From contig JAKSRS010000015.1 in the NCBI GenBank assembly GCA_024403515.1, positions 1 through 50,190 on the forward strand: a stretch of 50,190 nucleotides of DNA, given 5' to 3'. The DNA is from Lachnospiraceae bacterium (GTDB taxonomy: Bacteria; Bacillota; Clostridia; Lachnospirales; Lachnospiraceae). A program made the position numbers and the translations under genes. Of the stretch, positions 15,052 to 24,210 are shown one piece after another. Under the pieces are notes generated by a model. It saw only the letters and a program-made list of their open reading frames with translations, did not search any database and had not been told where the DNA came from. Each line of letters opens with the position of its first letter. Position 1 is the first letter of the stretch.

Positions 15052-17130
15052 ATGATAAAGTTTGGAAAGGGGATAGTAAAGTTCAGAGTTCCGATTATAC
15101 TGGTTGCTTTACTTTTATTAATTCCATCAGCAATTGGATATTTAGGAACAAGAGTTAATTACGATATTCTTTATTATCTTCCCAAAGAAATTGAGACTAT
15201 GGTGGGCCAGGATGTTCTGGTAGATGAATTTGGTACTGGAGCGTTTTCGTTTTTGGTTGTTGAGGGTATGAACACAAAAGATGCAGCGGCAATGAAAGAA
15301 AAGGTTGAAGCCGTTGATCATGTAGCTAAGGTAATTTGGTATGACTCTTTTATGGATACATCAATTCCAATGGAAATGTTACCTACTGAATTATATGAAG
15401 CTTTTAATAATGAAGATAAAACATTAATGGCTGTCATCTTTGATGATACAACTTCATCAGATGGAACAATGCAGGCCATTAAAGAAATCCGAAAGGTTGC
15501 CGGAAAGCAGTGCTTCTTAAGTGGTATGTCACCGGTTGTAACTGATACCAAGGATTTGTCGGAGAAAGAAACACCTATATATGTTGCGATAGCAGTTGTG
15601 CTTGCACTTGTGGTTCTTTCACTTACGATGGATTCCTTCCTTGCACCGGTTTTCTTCCTTATAAGTATAGGAATGGCAATCGTTTATAACTTAGGTTCCA
15701 ACATTGTGCTTGGTGAAATATCTTATATAACTCAGGCGCTTACAGCTGTTTTACAGCTTGGAGTTACACTTGACTATTCGATTTTCCTCTGGCACAGCTA
15801 CGAAGAGAACCTTGAAAAATATGACAATGATAAAGAAAGAGCAATGGCTCATGCAATCAGTAACACGATTACATCAGTTGTAGGTAGTTCAATTACAACA
15901 ATCGCCGGTTTCGTTGCACTTTGCTTTATGAGCTTTACATTAGGACTTGATCTTGGAATTGTAATGGCTAAGGGCGTTTTCATTGGTGTTATCGCCTGTG
16001 TAACAGTTCTTCCTTCATTGCTTCTTATATTTGACAAACTCATTCAGAAAACAAAGCATAAGCCTTTACTTAGGGACATGCCTAAGATTTCAGAGTTTAT
16101 AGTAAATCATTCCTGGATCTTTGCAGTATTATTTGTTGTTCTTTTGCTCCCTGCATTATATGGATATAAGAACACAGAAGTTTATTACAACTTAGATTCA
16201 ACATTGCCTGAAACTTTACCTAGTATCGAGGCAAATAACAAATTAAATGATTCATTTGAAATGAACTGCATGCACATGCTTTTATGTGACAGTAATTTAT
16301 CTGCCAAAGAAAGCGAGCAGATGATTAAAGATATGAAGAAGGTGCCTGGTGTTAAAACAGTGCTTGGTCTTGAGTCTGTAGTCGGACCACTTCTTCCCAA
16401 GTCATTTTTACCTGATGACATCGTTAGTGAACTTGATAGTGGAAACCACAAGATGCTCATGATTATGTCTGAGTACAAGGTGGCAAGTGATGAGGTTAAC
16501 GCACAGTGCGACTCACTTGAAAAGATAGCTAAAAGCTATGATCCAAGTTCAATGCTTGTGGGTGAAGCACCTTGTACAAGAGACCTTATAAGAATTACAG
16601 ATAAAGATTTTAAGACAGTAAGTATTGTTTCAATAGGTGCGATTTTCTTAATTATCTTATTTGTATTTAAGTCGGCTTCACTTCCGGTAATTTTGGTTGG
16701 TGTTATCGAACTTGCGATTTTTGTAAATATGGGACTTCCTTATTACACATCAACTGTTTTACCTTTCGTGGCGTCAATTGTTATAGGTACGATTCAGTTA
16801 GGAGCTACGGTTGATTACGCGATACTTATGACTACAAGATATAAAAAAGAAAGAGCAAAGGGTGCCGGTAAGAAAGAAGCGGTTATGATTTCACATAAAG
16901 CAAGTATGAAGTCAATTATCGTAAGTGCACTTAGCTTCTTTGCAGCAACATTTGGTGTTGGTTTAATCAGTCACATCGATATGATCAGTTCCTTATGTAT
17001 GCTTATGGCCAGAGGCGCAATTATCAGTATGTTTATCGTACTTACAATGCTTCCGGCAATGATGATGATTTTTGACAAGTTGATTATAAATACCTCATTA
17101 GGATTTAAAGTGAAAGGAGAAAATGCGTAA
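15052..17130 (+). CDS. MMPL/RND-family exporter
   Basis: 692 residues with the duplicated MMPL plan: a first membrane helix (13-33), an extracellular loop, a helix bundle, then the same again. Each half carries the family motif in its bundle, LQLGVTLDY (D241, Y242) and IQLGATVDY (D588, Y589), which take part in proton coupling. MMPL proteins export lipids, siderophores or drugs. AAAGGAAG precedes the ATG. It overlaps the next gene by one base (TAATG) and is under a promoter with two TetR-type operators. The cargo is unknown. YdfJ-like proteins are the closest described group. Confidence 0.93.
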   Translation: MIKFGKGIVKFRVPIILVALLLLIPSAIGYLGTRVNYDILYYLPKEIETMVGQDVLVDEFGTGAFSFLVVEGMNTKDAAAMKEKVEAVDHVAKVIWYDSFMDTSIPMEMLPTELYEAFNNEDKTLMAVIFDDTTSSDGTMQAIKEIRKVAGKQCFLSGMSPVVTDTKDLSEKETPIYVAIAVVLALVVLSLTMDSFLAPVFFLISIGMAIVYNLGSNIVLGEISYITQALTAVLQLGVTLDYSIFLWHSYEENLEKYDNDKERAMAHAISNTITSVVGSSITTIAGFVALCFMSFTLGLDLGIVMAKGVFIGVIACVTVLPSLLLIFDKLIQKTKHKPLLRDMPKISEFIVNHSWIFAVLFVVLLLPALYGYKNTEVYYNLDSTLPETLPSIEANNKLNDSFEMNCMHMLLCDSNLSAKESEQMIKDMKKVPGVKTVLGLESVVGPLLPKSFLPDDIVSELDSGNHKMLMIMSEYKVASDEVNAQCDSLEKIAKSYDPSSMLVGEAPCTRDLIRITDKDFKTVSIVSIGAIFLIILFVFKSASLPVILVGVIELAIFVNMGLPYYTSTVLPFVASIVIGTIQLGATVDYAILMTTRYKKERAKGAGKKEAVMISHKASMKSIIVSALSFFAATFGVGLISHIDMISSLCMLMARGAIISMFIVLTMLPAMMMIFDKLIINTSLGFKVKGENA

Positions 17131-19448
17131 TGAAAAAGAACGCAGTTAGAGTATGCGCTGCAGTTATGGCAGCAACAGTATTATGTTCCACATTAGGTGG
17201 TTGTGGTTTAGAAAAGAAATCAGTAGTAGAAACAGTAATGTCTGATGAAGAAATGCTTAACACTGTAATTGAAAAGGTTGTTAATCAGGGTTCATCAACT
17301 GCAAATAAAGAAGAAACAGTTTATGTTAAGACATCTGCAAATGGTGATGTTTCTTCAGTAACAGTAAGTAACTGGTTAAAGAACAGTGGTGCAACTGAAA
17401 AGCTTACTGATTCAACAGATTTAAAGGATATTGTTAACGTTAAGGGTAATGAAGAATTCAATGTAGAAGGAGATAAGCTTATCTGGAATGCAAACGGTAG
17501 CGATATTTACTACCAGGGAACAACAGACAAGCAGATCCCTGTATCAGTAAACATTTCCTATACACTTGATGGTAAGGAAATCTCACCTGAAGAAATTGCA
17601 GGAAAATCAGGACATGTAGAGATTAAGTTTGAATATACAAATAATTCCAAGCAGACAGTAAAGATTGGTGATAAGGATCAGACTCTTTACACACCTTTCG
17701 TTGTTGCAAGCGGTATGCTTTTAGATGGCGATAAGTTTTCTAATATTTCAGTAACAAACGGAACAGTTGTTTCAGACGGAAACAAGCAGGTAGTACTTGG
17801 TATGGCTTTCCCCGGACTTGTTGATGACCTAAACGGTGAAGAAGTTAAAGAAAACGATATGCTTGAAAGAATAGAAGATAAGCTTAATATTCCCGGTACA
17901 GTAACAGTTGAAGCAGATGCTGTTGATTTTGAACTTGGAATGACACTTACAGTAGTAAGTTCAGATGTTTTAGGCGCTCTCGGACTTGAGGATGTAGATG
18001 TTAATGGGGATTTTGATGAGACAAAAGAAAAAGTAAACGACTTTGTTGATGCAACAAGCCAGTTACTTGATGGTTCTAAGAAGTTATCTAATGGTGCCGG
18101 TGAACTTTACGACGGAACAGGAAAACTTAAGGACGGAAGTCAGGAACTTGCAAATGGTGTAGTTGAATACACAAACGGCGTTTCTAAGGTTTCAGATGGT
18201 GTTGGTCAGCTTTCAAATGGTGCATCTAAGCTTAATAATGGTATTGGCGAACTTTCAGCCGGCGTAGGTAAGGTTGGAGAAGGTGCTAGTGCTTTATCAA
18301 ACGGTATTACATCAGCTTCGCAGGGAGCAGGAAGTCTTGATAAAGGTATTGGTCAGGTTGACGACGGAGCACAGGCTCTTTCAAACGGTGCTACAGAATT
18401 GAAAGACGGTGTAAATACATTAGTTGGTCAGATTACAACAATTAAAGATGGTGTTGAATCAGCAAGTGCAGCTGCAGGTTCGATTGCAGGTGGTATTTCA
18501 CAGTTAGCACAGGCAACAGCAGCACAGACAACAATAGAAGATCCTTCTATTGCACAGATTTCTTTAAGTGGTGTATTATCAGCTGAAGATATGGCAGCAA
18601 TGCTTGCCGGCGGTGGCCTTACAGCCGAGGCGATTGCAGCAGCAACAGGAATTACTGTAGAGCAGGCTACATATATTGAAGGAACAATTTTATCAGCAGT
18701 AACAGGTATTGTTGATGGTGTTGCAACAAACTCTGCTAAGCAGGGCGCAGTAATGGGTGCAAACAGTGCAAAGGGACAGATTAATGCAGCAATTACTACA
18801 GCAGGTGCTTCAGGAATGAGTCTTGTAGATGGCGCTAATGCATTATCAAATGGACTTTCACAGTCCGCAGCAACTTTATCAAGCGATGATACACAGGCTA
18901 AGCTTAATAAACTTACAAAGGGTGCAACTGATCTTGCAAACGGTGCAGGTTCATTAAAAGAAGGTACAGCTAAACTCAAAGAAGGTTCAGGCTCACTTGT
19001 AGCAGGACTTGGTAAACTTGAAGAAGGTGCCAAAGAATTATGTAATGGAACAAGCGCACTTAGCACAGGTGCAGGTGCTTTACTTGAAGGTAGCGAAGCA
19101 TTAGTAGAAGGTACTTCAAAGCTTTCAGATGGTGTTGGTCAGTTAACAGCTAATTCATCCAAACTTGTTGACGGAAGTAAGGAACTTGCTGACGGTGCTG
19201 TTAAACTTAGCGATGGAGCACTTGAATTATTCGATGGTACTAAAAAGTTAAACGATGGTATGGTTAAGTTTGATGAAGAAGGTGTTCAGAAGTTATCAAG
19301 CGTATTCGATACAAATATTTCAACAATGAGCGACAGAATTAAAGCAATCGCTGATTTGGCTAAGGGATATAAGTCATTCTCTTCATCATCACTTGATGAT
19401 TGCGCAGTTAGATTTATTATTGAATCAGAAGGTGTAAAGACTAAATAA
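17130..19448 (+). CDS. Heptad-repeat lipoprotein (YhgE/Pip-like), partner of MMPL
   Basis: 772 residues with a lipoprotein signal: lipobox LGGC, C25. Residues 65-290 form a globular domain (for example LTLTVV-type strands and KSGHVEIKFEYTN). Two blocks of the LxxGxxx heptad (residues 312-430 and 602-710, about 17 and 16 units) flank an alanine-rich insert. This heptad is the X-X-X-Leu-X-X-Gly repeat known from YhgE/Pip phage-infection proteins. Unlike those, this protein has no C-terminal membrane bundle; the lipid anchor replaces it. The start overlaps the exporter stop, so the two proteins are made together. It is probably an extracellular rod-like partner that guides cargo from the MMPL pump. 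Confidence 0.88.
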   Translation: MKKNAVRVCAAVMAATVLCSTLGGCGLEKKSVVETVMSDEEMLNTVIEKVVNQGSSTANKEETVYVKTSANGDVSSVTVSNWLKNSGATEKLTDSTDLKDIVNVKGNEEFNVEGDKLIWNANGSDIYYQGTTDKQIPVSVNISYTLDGKEISPEEIAGKSGHVEIKFEYTNNSKQTVKIGDKDQTLYTPFVVASGMLLDGDKFSNISVTNGTVVSDGNKQVVLGMAFPGLVDDLNGEEVKENDMLERIEDKLNIPGTVTVEADAVDFELGMTLTVVSSDVLGALGLEDVDVNGDFDETKEKVNDFVDATSQLLDGSKKLSNGAGELYDGTGKLKDGSQELANGVVEYTNGVSKVSDGVGQLSNGASKLNNGIGELSAGVGKVGEGASALSNGITSASQGAGSLDKGIGQVDDGAQALSNGATELKDGVNTLVGQITTIKDGVESASAAAGSIAGGISQLAQATAAQTTIEDPSIAQISLSGVLSAEDMAAMLAGGGLTAEAIAAATGITVEQATYIEGTILSAVTGIVDGVATNSAKQGAVMGANSAKGQINAAITTAGASGMSLVDGANALSNGLSQSAATLSSDDTQAKLNKLTKGATDLANGAGSLKEGTAKLKEGSGSLVAGLGKLEEGAKELCNGTSALSTGAGALLEGSEALVEGTSKLSDGVGQLTANSSKLVDGSKELADGAVKLSDGALELFDGTKKLNDGMVKFDEEGVQKLSSVFDTNISTMSDRIKAIADLAKGYKSFSSSSLDDCAVRFIIESEGVKTK
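18063..18419 (+). repeat. Coding heptad repeats, block 1
   Basis: Seventeen degenerate 21-base units encode LxxGxxx heptads (for example LSNGAGE, LKDGSQE). Conservation is at protein level, so this is a coding repeat and not a satellite. Confidence 0.85.
18933..19259 (+). repeat. Coding heptad repeats, block 2
   Basis: About sixteen further 21-base units with the same LxxGxxx plan (LKEGTAK, LSDGVGQ, LADGAVK). One unit (LTANSSK) has lost the glycine. Confidence 0.85.
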
Positions 19449-19449
19449 T

Positions 19450-19478
19450 TTGACGCTATTTATCGACTGTGATATCAT
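19450..19478 (+). promoter_or_regulatory. Promoter of the Ca/Na exchanger gene
   Basis: TTGACG (19450-19455) and TATCAT (19473-19478) are spaced by exactly 17 bases, right behind the lipoprotein stop. The expected start of transcription is near 19485. Confidence 0.65.
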
Positions 19479-19502
19479 TAAACAACTTGAGGAGGACTTA
19501 TC

Positions 19503-20492
19503 ATGATAGTTCATATTTTGTTGTTTATATTAGGACTTATTCTTCTTATCAAAGGTGGAGACTGGTTCGTAGATGGTGCAACAGGAATTGCCAAGAAATT
19601 TCATGTTCCTGAGATAATAATCGGTGCAACGGTTGTTTCAATCGGTACGACACTTCCCGAAGTTTTGGTAAGTGCAACCGGTGCCGCAACCGGACATGGC
19701 GCAATGGCATACGGAAATGCAATCGGATCAATCATTTGTAACACTGCTTTGGTTGCAGCAATTACCGTTGCCGTTAAGCCTGGGAAGATAAATAAGAAAT
19801 CGCTTGTGATTCCTGTAATATTCTTTTTTGCAGCAGCAATCTTTTATGCCGGAAATGCATACGTCTTCGGTGAATTTAAAAGATGGTCAGGAATTGTGCT
19901 CTTAGTTACATTCTTTGTTTATATGTTCATTTTAGTAAAACAGGCTTTAAAACCCGGAAATGAAGATATGGTTGAAAACGAAGAAGAAGGTGATGACAAG
20001 GAAAAGGCCATGTGGCTTGTAGTAGTTTTACTTGTTGTAGGAGCTGCATTAATAGCTGTTGGTGCTAATCTTTTAGTTAACCACGGTATTGCAATCGCTG
20101 GTGCTTTGGGAGTTCCTGAAACTGTTATTGCATTAACATTCGTAGCACTTGGAACTTCACTTCCTGAACTTGTTACAGCGATTACATCACTTGCTAAGGG
20201 ACATGGAGCGTTATCACTTGGTAATGTCTGCGGTGCTAACTTATTTAATCTGGTACTTGTATCAGGTCTTTCAATTACAATTGGGCCATTTAAGATTGCA
20301 GCACCTGATTTTAGCGTAATGAATCTTGGCGGCAAAGAAGTATTTTCATCTTTAGTTGTAGACACTCCTTTGATGCTTATAGTAATGGCAATACTTACAA
20401 TACCTGCTCTTATTAAGGGTAAGCTTTCAAGATGGCAGGGAATTATACTTTTGGTTTTATACGCAGCATTTACAGTTTCACAGTTTATATAA
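19503..20492 (+). CDS. Calcium/sodium antiporter (CaCA family, YrbG-like)
   Basis: 329 residues with two inverted halves of about five helices. Each half has an alpha-repeat: GTTLPEVLVSATG followed by GNAIGS, and GTSLPELVTAITS followed by GNVCGAN. The acidic residue in each LPE forms the ion site in this family. A charged loop (EEEGDDKE, about residues 160-166) joins the halves. It should exchange Ca2+ for Na+ or H+ across the membrane. GAGGAGG precedes the ATG, it has its own promoter, and a strong terminator follows, so it is a single-gene unit. Confidence 0.92.
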   Translation: MIVHILLFILGLILLIKGGDWFVDGATGIAKKFHVPEIIIGATVVSIGTTLPEVLVSATGAATGHGAMAYGNAIGSIICNTALVAAITVAVKPGKINKKSLVIPVIFFFAAAIFYAGNAYVFGEFKRWSGIVLLVTFFVYMFILVKQALKPGNEDMVENEEEGDDKEKAMWLVVVLLVVGAALIAVGANLLVNHGIAIAGALGVPETVIALTFVALGTSLPELVTAITSLAKGHGALSLGNVCGANLFNLVLVSGLSITIGPFKIAAPDFSVMNLGGKEVFSSLVVDTPLMLIVMAILTIPALIKGKLSRWQGIILLVLYAAFTVSQFI

Positions 20493-20538
20493 ATATAAAA
20501 TCTGCGATATTTATCGTGGGTCAGATTTAAATAAAAAC

Positions 20539-20579
20539 AGTCCTCTATGGAAATTAAATTTCATAGAGGACTTTCTTTT
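20539..20579. terminator. Bidirectional intrinsic terminator
   Basis: AGTCCTCTATG pairs with CATAGAGGACT around an AT-rich inner part and is followed by TTCTTTT. The convergent radical SAM gene ends three bases later, so both directions probably use it. The tail is one of the TTTCTTTTGC sites. Confidence 0.85.
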
Positions 20580-20581
20580 GC

Positions 20582-22240
20582 CTATAAGCAGTCTTTAATT
20601 ATTTCAATCGAATTTTTACCCGTGTAATCAAAAAGTATATAGTACTGGCCTTCAATATCATCACTGATGGTTGGAAGAGGGCGGGTAAATCTCTCTAAAT
20701 GGGATAATTTACTATTTGTTGCGTACTTTCTTGAAAGTGCTGACCATTCTTTTAAATCAGGGGCAAAAGAAGGTCTTGATTTACAATTTTCCCTATAGTA
20801 AAGGTCGAAGGTTAATGTTTCATAAAAGGCTTTTGGATCTATGTTTAGGCTTTCAATAAATTCAAGCAAAATTTCACCCCTTCGATTTCTTGAATGGCTC
20901 ATATTAAAGTAGCCTTTTTCTTCGTAGAACTGACCGAATTTTTCGTACATGCTAAAAGCGGTATCGAAATATTTCTCAAGAAGCCTGATTGAAGTAGGAA
21001 ACTGGCCTGAATTATAGTAAACTTCCAGTATTTCTTCAATGTTTTTTAGATTTAGTACATCGTCATATGAAAGCCACTTGGTTGACATTATTTCGTACTG
21101 GGGCTTTTCGTGCCAGATAGCTTCATATTCTTTGGCATGTTCATACATGTATGAACCCTTTAATACTTTTAAAAAACCAAGCTGTAACTGATCAGGGTAT
21201 ATTGAATATAACTCATTGAAAGAGTTTTTGAAGGTATCATAATCCTCAAATGGAAGCCCTGCTATTAAATCAAGATGCTGATGGATGTTTTTAAAGGACT
21301 GAATTTTTTTAACATTTGCCCACAGTTTTTCAAGATTCATGCTTCTATGAATTTCGGATATTGTCGATGCATTTGTTGACTGAACACCGATTTCAAGCTG
21401 AATAAGACCGGGACGCATGTCCTTCATTATTTCTATTTCATTATCCGTTAAAATATCTGCAGCAACTTCAAAGTGAAAGTTAGTGATTCCATTATCATGT
21501 TCTTTAATAAATTTTAGTAGGTCCGTCGTTCTTTTAGGGTTAATATTAAAGGTTCTGTCAACGAATTTAACCTGAGGAACTTTATTATCCAAAAAGAAAG
21601 ATAACTCTTTAAATACAAGTTCAAGGCTTCGAAAGCGGACACCTTTATCAATAGAAGATAAGCAGTAACTGCACATAAATGGACAGCCGCGGCTTGATTC
21701 GTAATAGATGATTCTGTTTTGAAAATCTTCTATGTTCTTATATGGAAAAGGAATTGTGTCGAGGTTTAATGCTTCTCTGAATCCTGTCTTCATAAATTGG
21801 TCGTCTTCTTTATATAAAAGGCCATTTACATCAGATAACTTACGACAATCCATATTTTGATAATAAGAACATAAGTCTTTAAAGGTTTCCTCGCCTTCGC
21901 CTAACATGGCACCTTTTATCCAGGGATGATTAGTTAAAAAGTGTTCGGTTTCATAAGATACTTCGGGCCCACCTACCCAGATTGGGATATTGGGACAAAG
22001 CTTATGAAACTCGCGACTTATATCAATGACATACTCAAGATTCCATATATATACTGAAAAGCAGATGACATCAGCATGAGCTTTATAGATTGCTTTTAAA
22101 ATGTCATCTTTCTGATTGTTTATTGTATATTCACCCAGTTCAATTTCAGCCTTGGATGGTTTGGAATATTCTTTTAGGGAATACACTGCAAGATTTGAAT
22201 GGATGTATTTACTGTTTATTGCACAAAGAAATATTTTCAT
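20582..22240 (-). CDS. B12-binding radical SAM protein (DUF4080 type)
   Basis: 552 residues. The N-terminal 130 or so look like a cobalamin-binding Rossmann domain with PIWVGGPEVSYE (86-97) and LGEGEETF. The radical SAM cluster motif is GCPFMCSYC (C186, C190, C193) and binds a 4Fe-4S cluster. The C-terminal 170 residues correspond to the DUF4080 region. I start at the ATG at 22240, where GGAG lies six bases upstream; a TTG four codons earlier is the open-frame start. These proteins are widespread in Clostridia, and their reaction is undefined: a methylation or other radical chemistry. It is divergent from rqcH. Confidence 0.9.
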   Translation of the reverse strand: MKIFLCAINSKYIHSNLAVYSLKEYSKPSKAEIELGEYTINNQKDDILKAIYKAHADVICFSVYIWNLEYVIDISREFHKLCPNIPIWVGGPEVSYETEHFLTNHPWIKGAMLGEGEETFKDLCSYYQNMDCRKLSDVNGLLYKEDDQFMKTGFREALNLDTIPFPYKNIEDFQNRIIYYESSRGCPFMCSYCLSSIDKGVRFRSLELVFKELSFFLDNKVPQVKFVDRTFNINPKRTTDLLKFIKEHDNGITNFHFEVAADILTDNEIEIMKDMRPGLIQLEIGVQSTNASTISEIHRSMNLEKLWANVKKIQSFKNIHQHLDLIAGLPFEDYDTFKNSFNELYSIYPDQLQLGFLKVLKGSYMYEHAKEYEAIWHEKPQYEIMSTKWLSYDDVLNLKNIEEILEVYYNSGQFPTSIRLLEKYFDTAFSMYEKFGQFYEEKGYFNMSHSRNRRGEILLEFIESLNIDPKAFYETLTFDLYYRENCKSRPSFAPDLKEWSALSRKYATNSKLSHLERFTRPLPTISDDIEGQYYILFDYTGKNSIEIIKDCL

Positions 22241-22337
22241 GTATGTCTCCAATGTGTTATTATACGTAAGTTAATATATCACATAATCCATTGATATAAC
22301 TGATTTTTTAATAGATAAAGAAAGATATAGGTTTTAT

Positions 22338-24074
22338 ATGGCTTTTGATGGAATTACAGTTGCCTGTTTAACACATGAACTTTCGGCAACATTTACAGGA
22401 CTTAGAATATATAAAATAGCACAACCTGAACCCGATGAACTGATGCTTACGATTAAAGGCAACTCAGGAACATGGCGCCTTCTTTTGTCTGCGGATGCTA
22501 CATTACCACTTGTTTATATCTCAGAAGATAATAAACCGGCACCACTTCAAGCTCCGGGCTTTTGCATGCTTTTAAGAAAACATCTTACCAATGCAAGGAT
22601 TGTATCTATTGAGCAACCAGGACTTGAGCGTATCATAAAGATGACTTTAGAGCACCTCGATGAAATGGGCGATTTGTGCAGAAAACAACTTATTATTGAG
22701 TTGATGGGTAAGCATTCTAATATCATTTTTACTGATGATAAGAATATGATTATCGATTCAATAAAGCATATTAGTCACAATGTAAGCTCTGTTCGAGAGG
22801 TACTTCCGGGAAGAGAGTGGTTTATTCCTATGACACTTGAGAAGTTGAACCCCCTTGATAAGGAATCTTACGACTTTTCTTCAGTGATAAAGAACGCTCA
22901 TTGTGAAACTGCCAAGGCTATTTATAGCTCGTTTACAGGTTTTTCACCTTTAGTTTCCAGTGAGATTTGCTTTAGAGCAAATGTAGACGCAGATTTATCT
23001 ACTTCAGCGCTTACTGATGATGATATCAGAAGACTTTCTTTTGAATACAATAAAGTTATTGACTCAATAATTGCAGGTGATTTTAAGCCTGTTGCGGTCT
23101 ATGATGGGAACGCACCTGTAGAGTATGCTGCAATTGATTTAAATCTTTATAAGGATATGAATGTAAGAGAGTACGAAAGCATTTCAACGTTACTTAGTTC
23201 TTTTTATAAAGAGAAGAGCATTGTTGTAAGAATCAGACAGAAATCGACAGATCTTAGAAAAATTGTTTCTACTGCTCTTGAAAGAAATGTTAAAAAACTC
23301 GATCTTCAGAGAAAGCAGTTAAGTGATACTGAAAAGAAAGATAAATACAGAGTTTACGGGGAACTTATAAATACTTACGGCTATGACGTTAAGGAAGGTG
23401 CCAAAAAGTTAGAAGCATTAAATTATTACACCAATGAGATGGTAACTATTCCTTTGGATGAGAATCTTTCAGCTAAAGAAAATGCTCAGAAATATTTTGA
23501 TAAGTATACTAAACTCAAAAGAACGGCTCAGTCACTTACAGGTATTATCGAGGAAGTTTATGCTGAGGTAGAGCATCTTCGTTCTATTCAGACTTCACTT
23601 GATATTGCTGTTGGGGAAGAAGATTTAGCCCAGATTAAGGAAGAACTTATAGAAGCCGGATATATTAAATATAAGGCTTCAAATAAAAAAGCCAAGATTA
23701 CTTCAAAGCCCTTCCATTACATTAGCTCGGATGGCTTTGATATCTATGTTGGAAAGAATAACTTCCAGAATGATAAACTGACTTTTGATTTTGCCAACGG
23801 TAATGACTGGTGGTTTCATGCCAAAAAGATGCCCGGCTCACATGTTGTTGTAAGAACAAACGGTAAAGAACTTCCGGACAGAACCTTTGAAGAAGCTGCA
23901 AAACTTGCCGCATATTATTCATCGGCTAGAGGAAGCGACAGTGTGGAAATTGATTACACAATAAAGAAAAATGTTAAAAAACCTGCCGCAGCAAAACCGG
24001 GCTTTGTTGTTTACTACACAAACTATTCGATGGTTATAGGAACTGATATTACAGGCCTTAAACAGGTTGATTAA
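22338..24074 (+). CDS. rqcH: RqcH/NFACT ribosome quality-control protein
   Basis: 578 residues with the NFACT layout: NFACT-N (1-190), helix-hairpin-helix region, a coiled coil (about 300-430, rich in K, E and L), and the NFACT-R domain (about 450-560) with DWWFHAKKMPGSHVV. It binds stalled 50S subunits and recruits tRNA-Ala to add alanine tails that mark broken products for degradation; older annotations call it fibronectin-binding protein FbpA. The motif seen as DR in Bacillus RqcH is ER here (E97, R98). The ATG follows a weak AGG-type site. No partner such as rqcP is in the window. Confidence 0.92.
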   Translation: MAFDGITVACLTHELSATFTGLRIYKIAQPEPDELMLTIKGNSGTWRLLLSADATLPLVYISEDNKPAPLQAPGFCMLLRKHLTNARIVSIEQPGLERIIKMTLEHLDEMGDLCRKQLIIELMGKHSNIIFTDDKNMIIDSIKHISHNVSSVREVLPGREWFIPMTLEKLNPLDKESYDFSSVIKNAHCETAKAIYSSFTGFSPLVSSEICFRANVDADLSTSALTDDDIRRLSFEYNKVIDSIIAGDFKPVAVYDGNAPVEYAAIDLNLYKDMNVREYESISTLLSSFYKEKSIVVRIRQKSTDLRKIVSTALERNVKKLDLQRKQLSDTEKKDKYRVYGELINTYGYDVKEGAKKLEALNYYTNEMVTIPLDENLSAKENAQKYFDKYTKLKRTAQSLTGIIEEVYAEVEHLRSIQTSLDIAVGEEDLAQIKEELIEAGYIKYKASNKKAKITSKPFHYISSDGFDIYVGKNNFQNDKLTFDFANGNDWWFHAKKMPGSHVVVRTNGKELPDRTFEEAAKLAAYYSSARGSDSVEIDYTIKKNVKKPAAAKPGFVVYYTNYSMVIGTDITGLKQVD

Positions 24075-24110
24075 TTAATAATCATAAACGAATGAGAAAG
24101 TGTGCATTTC

Positions 24111-24139
24111 TTGACTATTTATACTCGTTGGAATATAAT
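24111..24139 (+). promoter_or_regulatory. Strong promoter of the yicC operon
   Basis: TTGACT (24111-24116) and a perfect TATAAT (24134-24139) are 17 bases apart, among the best promoter matches in the window. The expected transcription start is near 24146, which puts the first leader arm at the extreme 5' end of the mRNA. Confidence 0.85.
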
Positions 24140-24146
24140 ATACAAG

Positions 24147-24209
24147 GGTATGCAATAAGATAGGTGAAGTAGTAATTGCATACCACACATTATGAGAATG
24201 AGGTATGCA
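24147..24209 (+). promoter_or_regulatory. yicC leader with mutually exclusive hairpins
   Basis: Three matching segments lie in the leader. Arm A GGTATGCAAT (24147-24156) pairs perfectly with arm B ATTGCATACC (24175-24184), ten base pairs with an 18-base loop. Arm B can instead pair by eight bases with GGTATGCA (24202-24209), which contains the ribosome-binding GAGG and reaches the ATG at 24211. Pairing A-B leaves translation open and B-C closes it. The pairing is read from the sequence; its regulatory use is inferred. Confidence 0.6.
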
Positions 24210-24210
24210 T

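Noticed and set aside
18428..19066. 212-codon open frame on the minus strand inside the heptad-repeat lipoprotein gene
   Set aside because: It is the shadow of a repetitive, stop-poor coding sequence. It has no ribosome site, and the plus-strand protein has a clear signal and repeat pattern.
18063..19259. Possible CRISPR or satellite array
   Set aside because: Units are 21 bases, differ at third positions and keep LxxG at protein level. There are no spacers and no cas genes.
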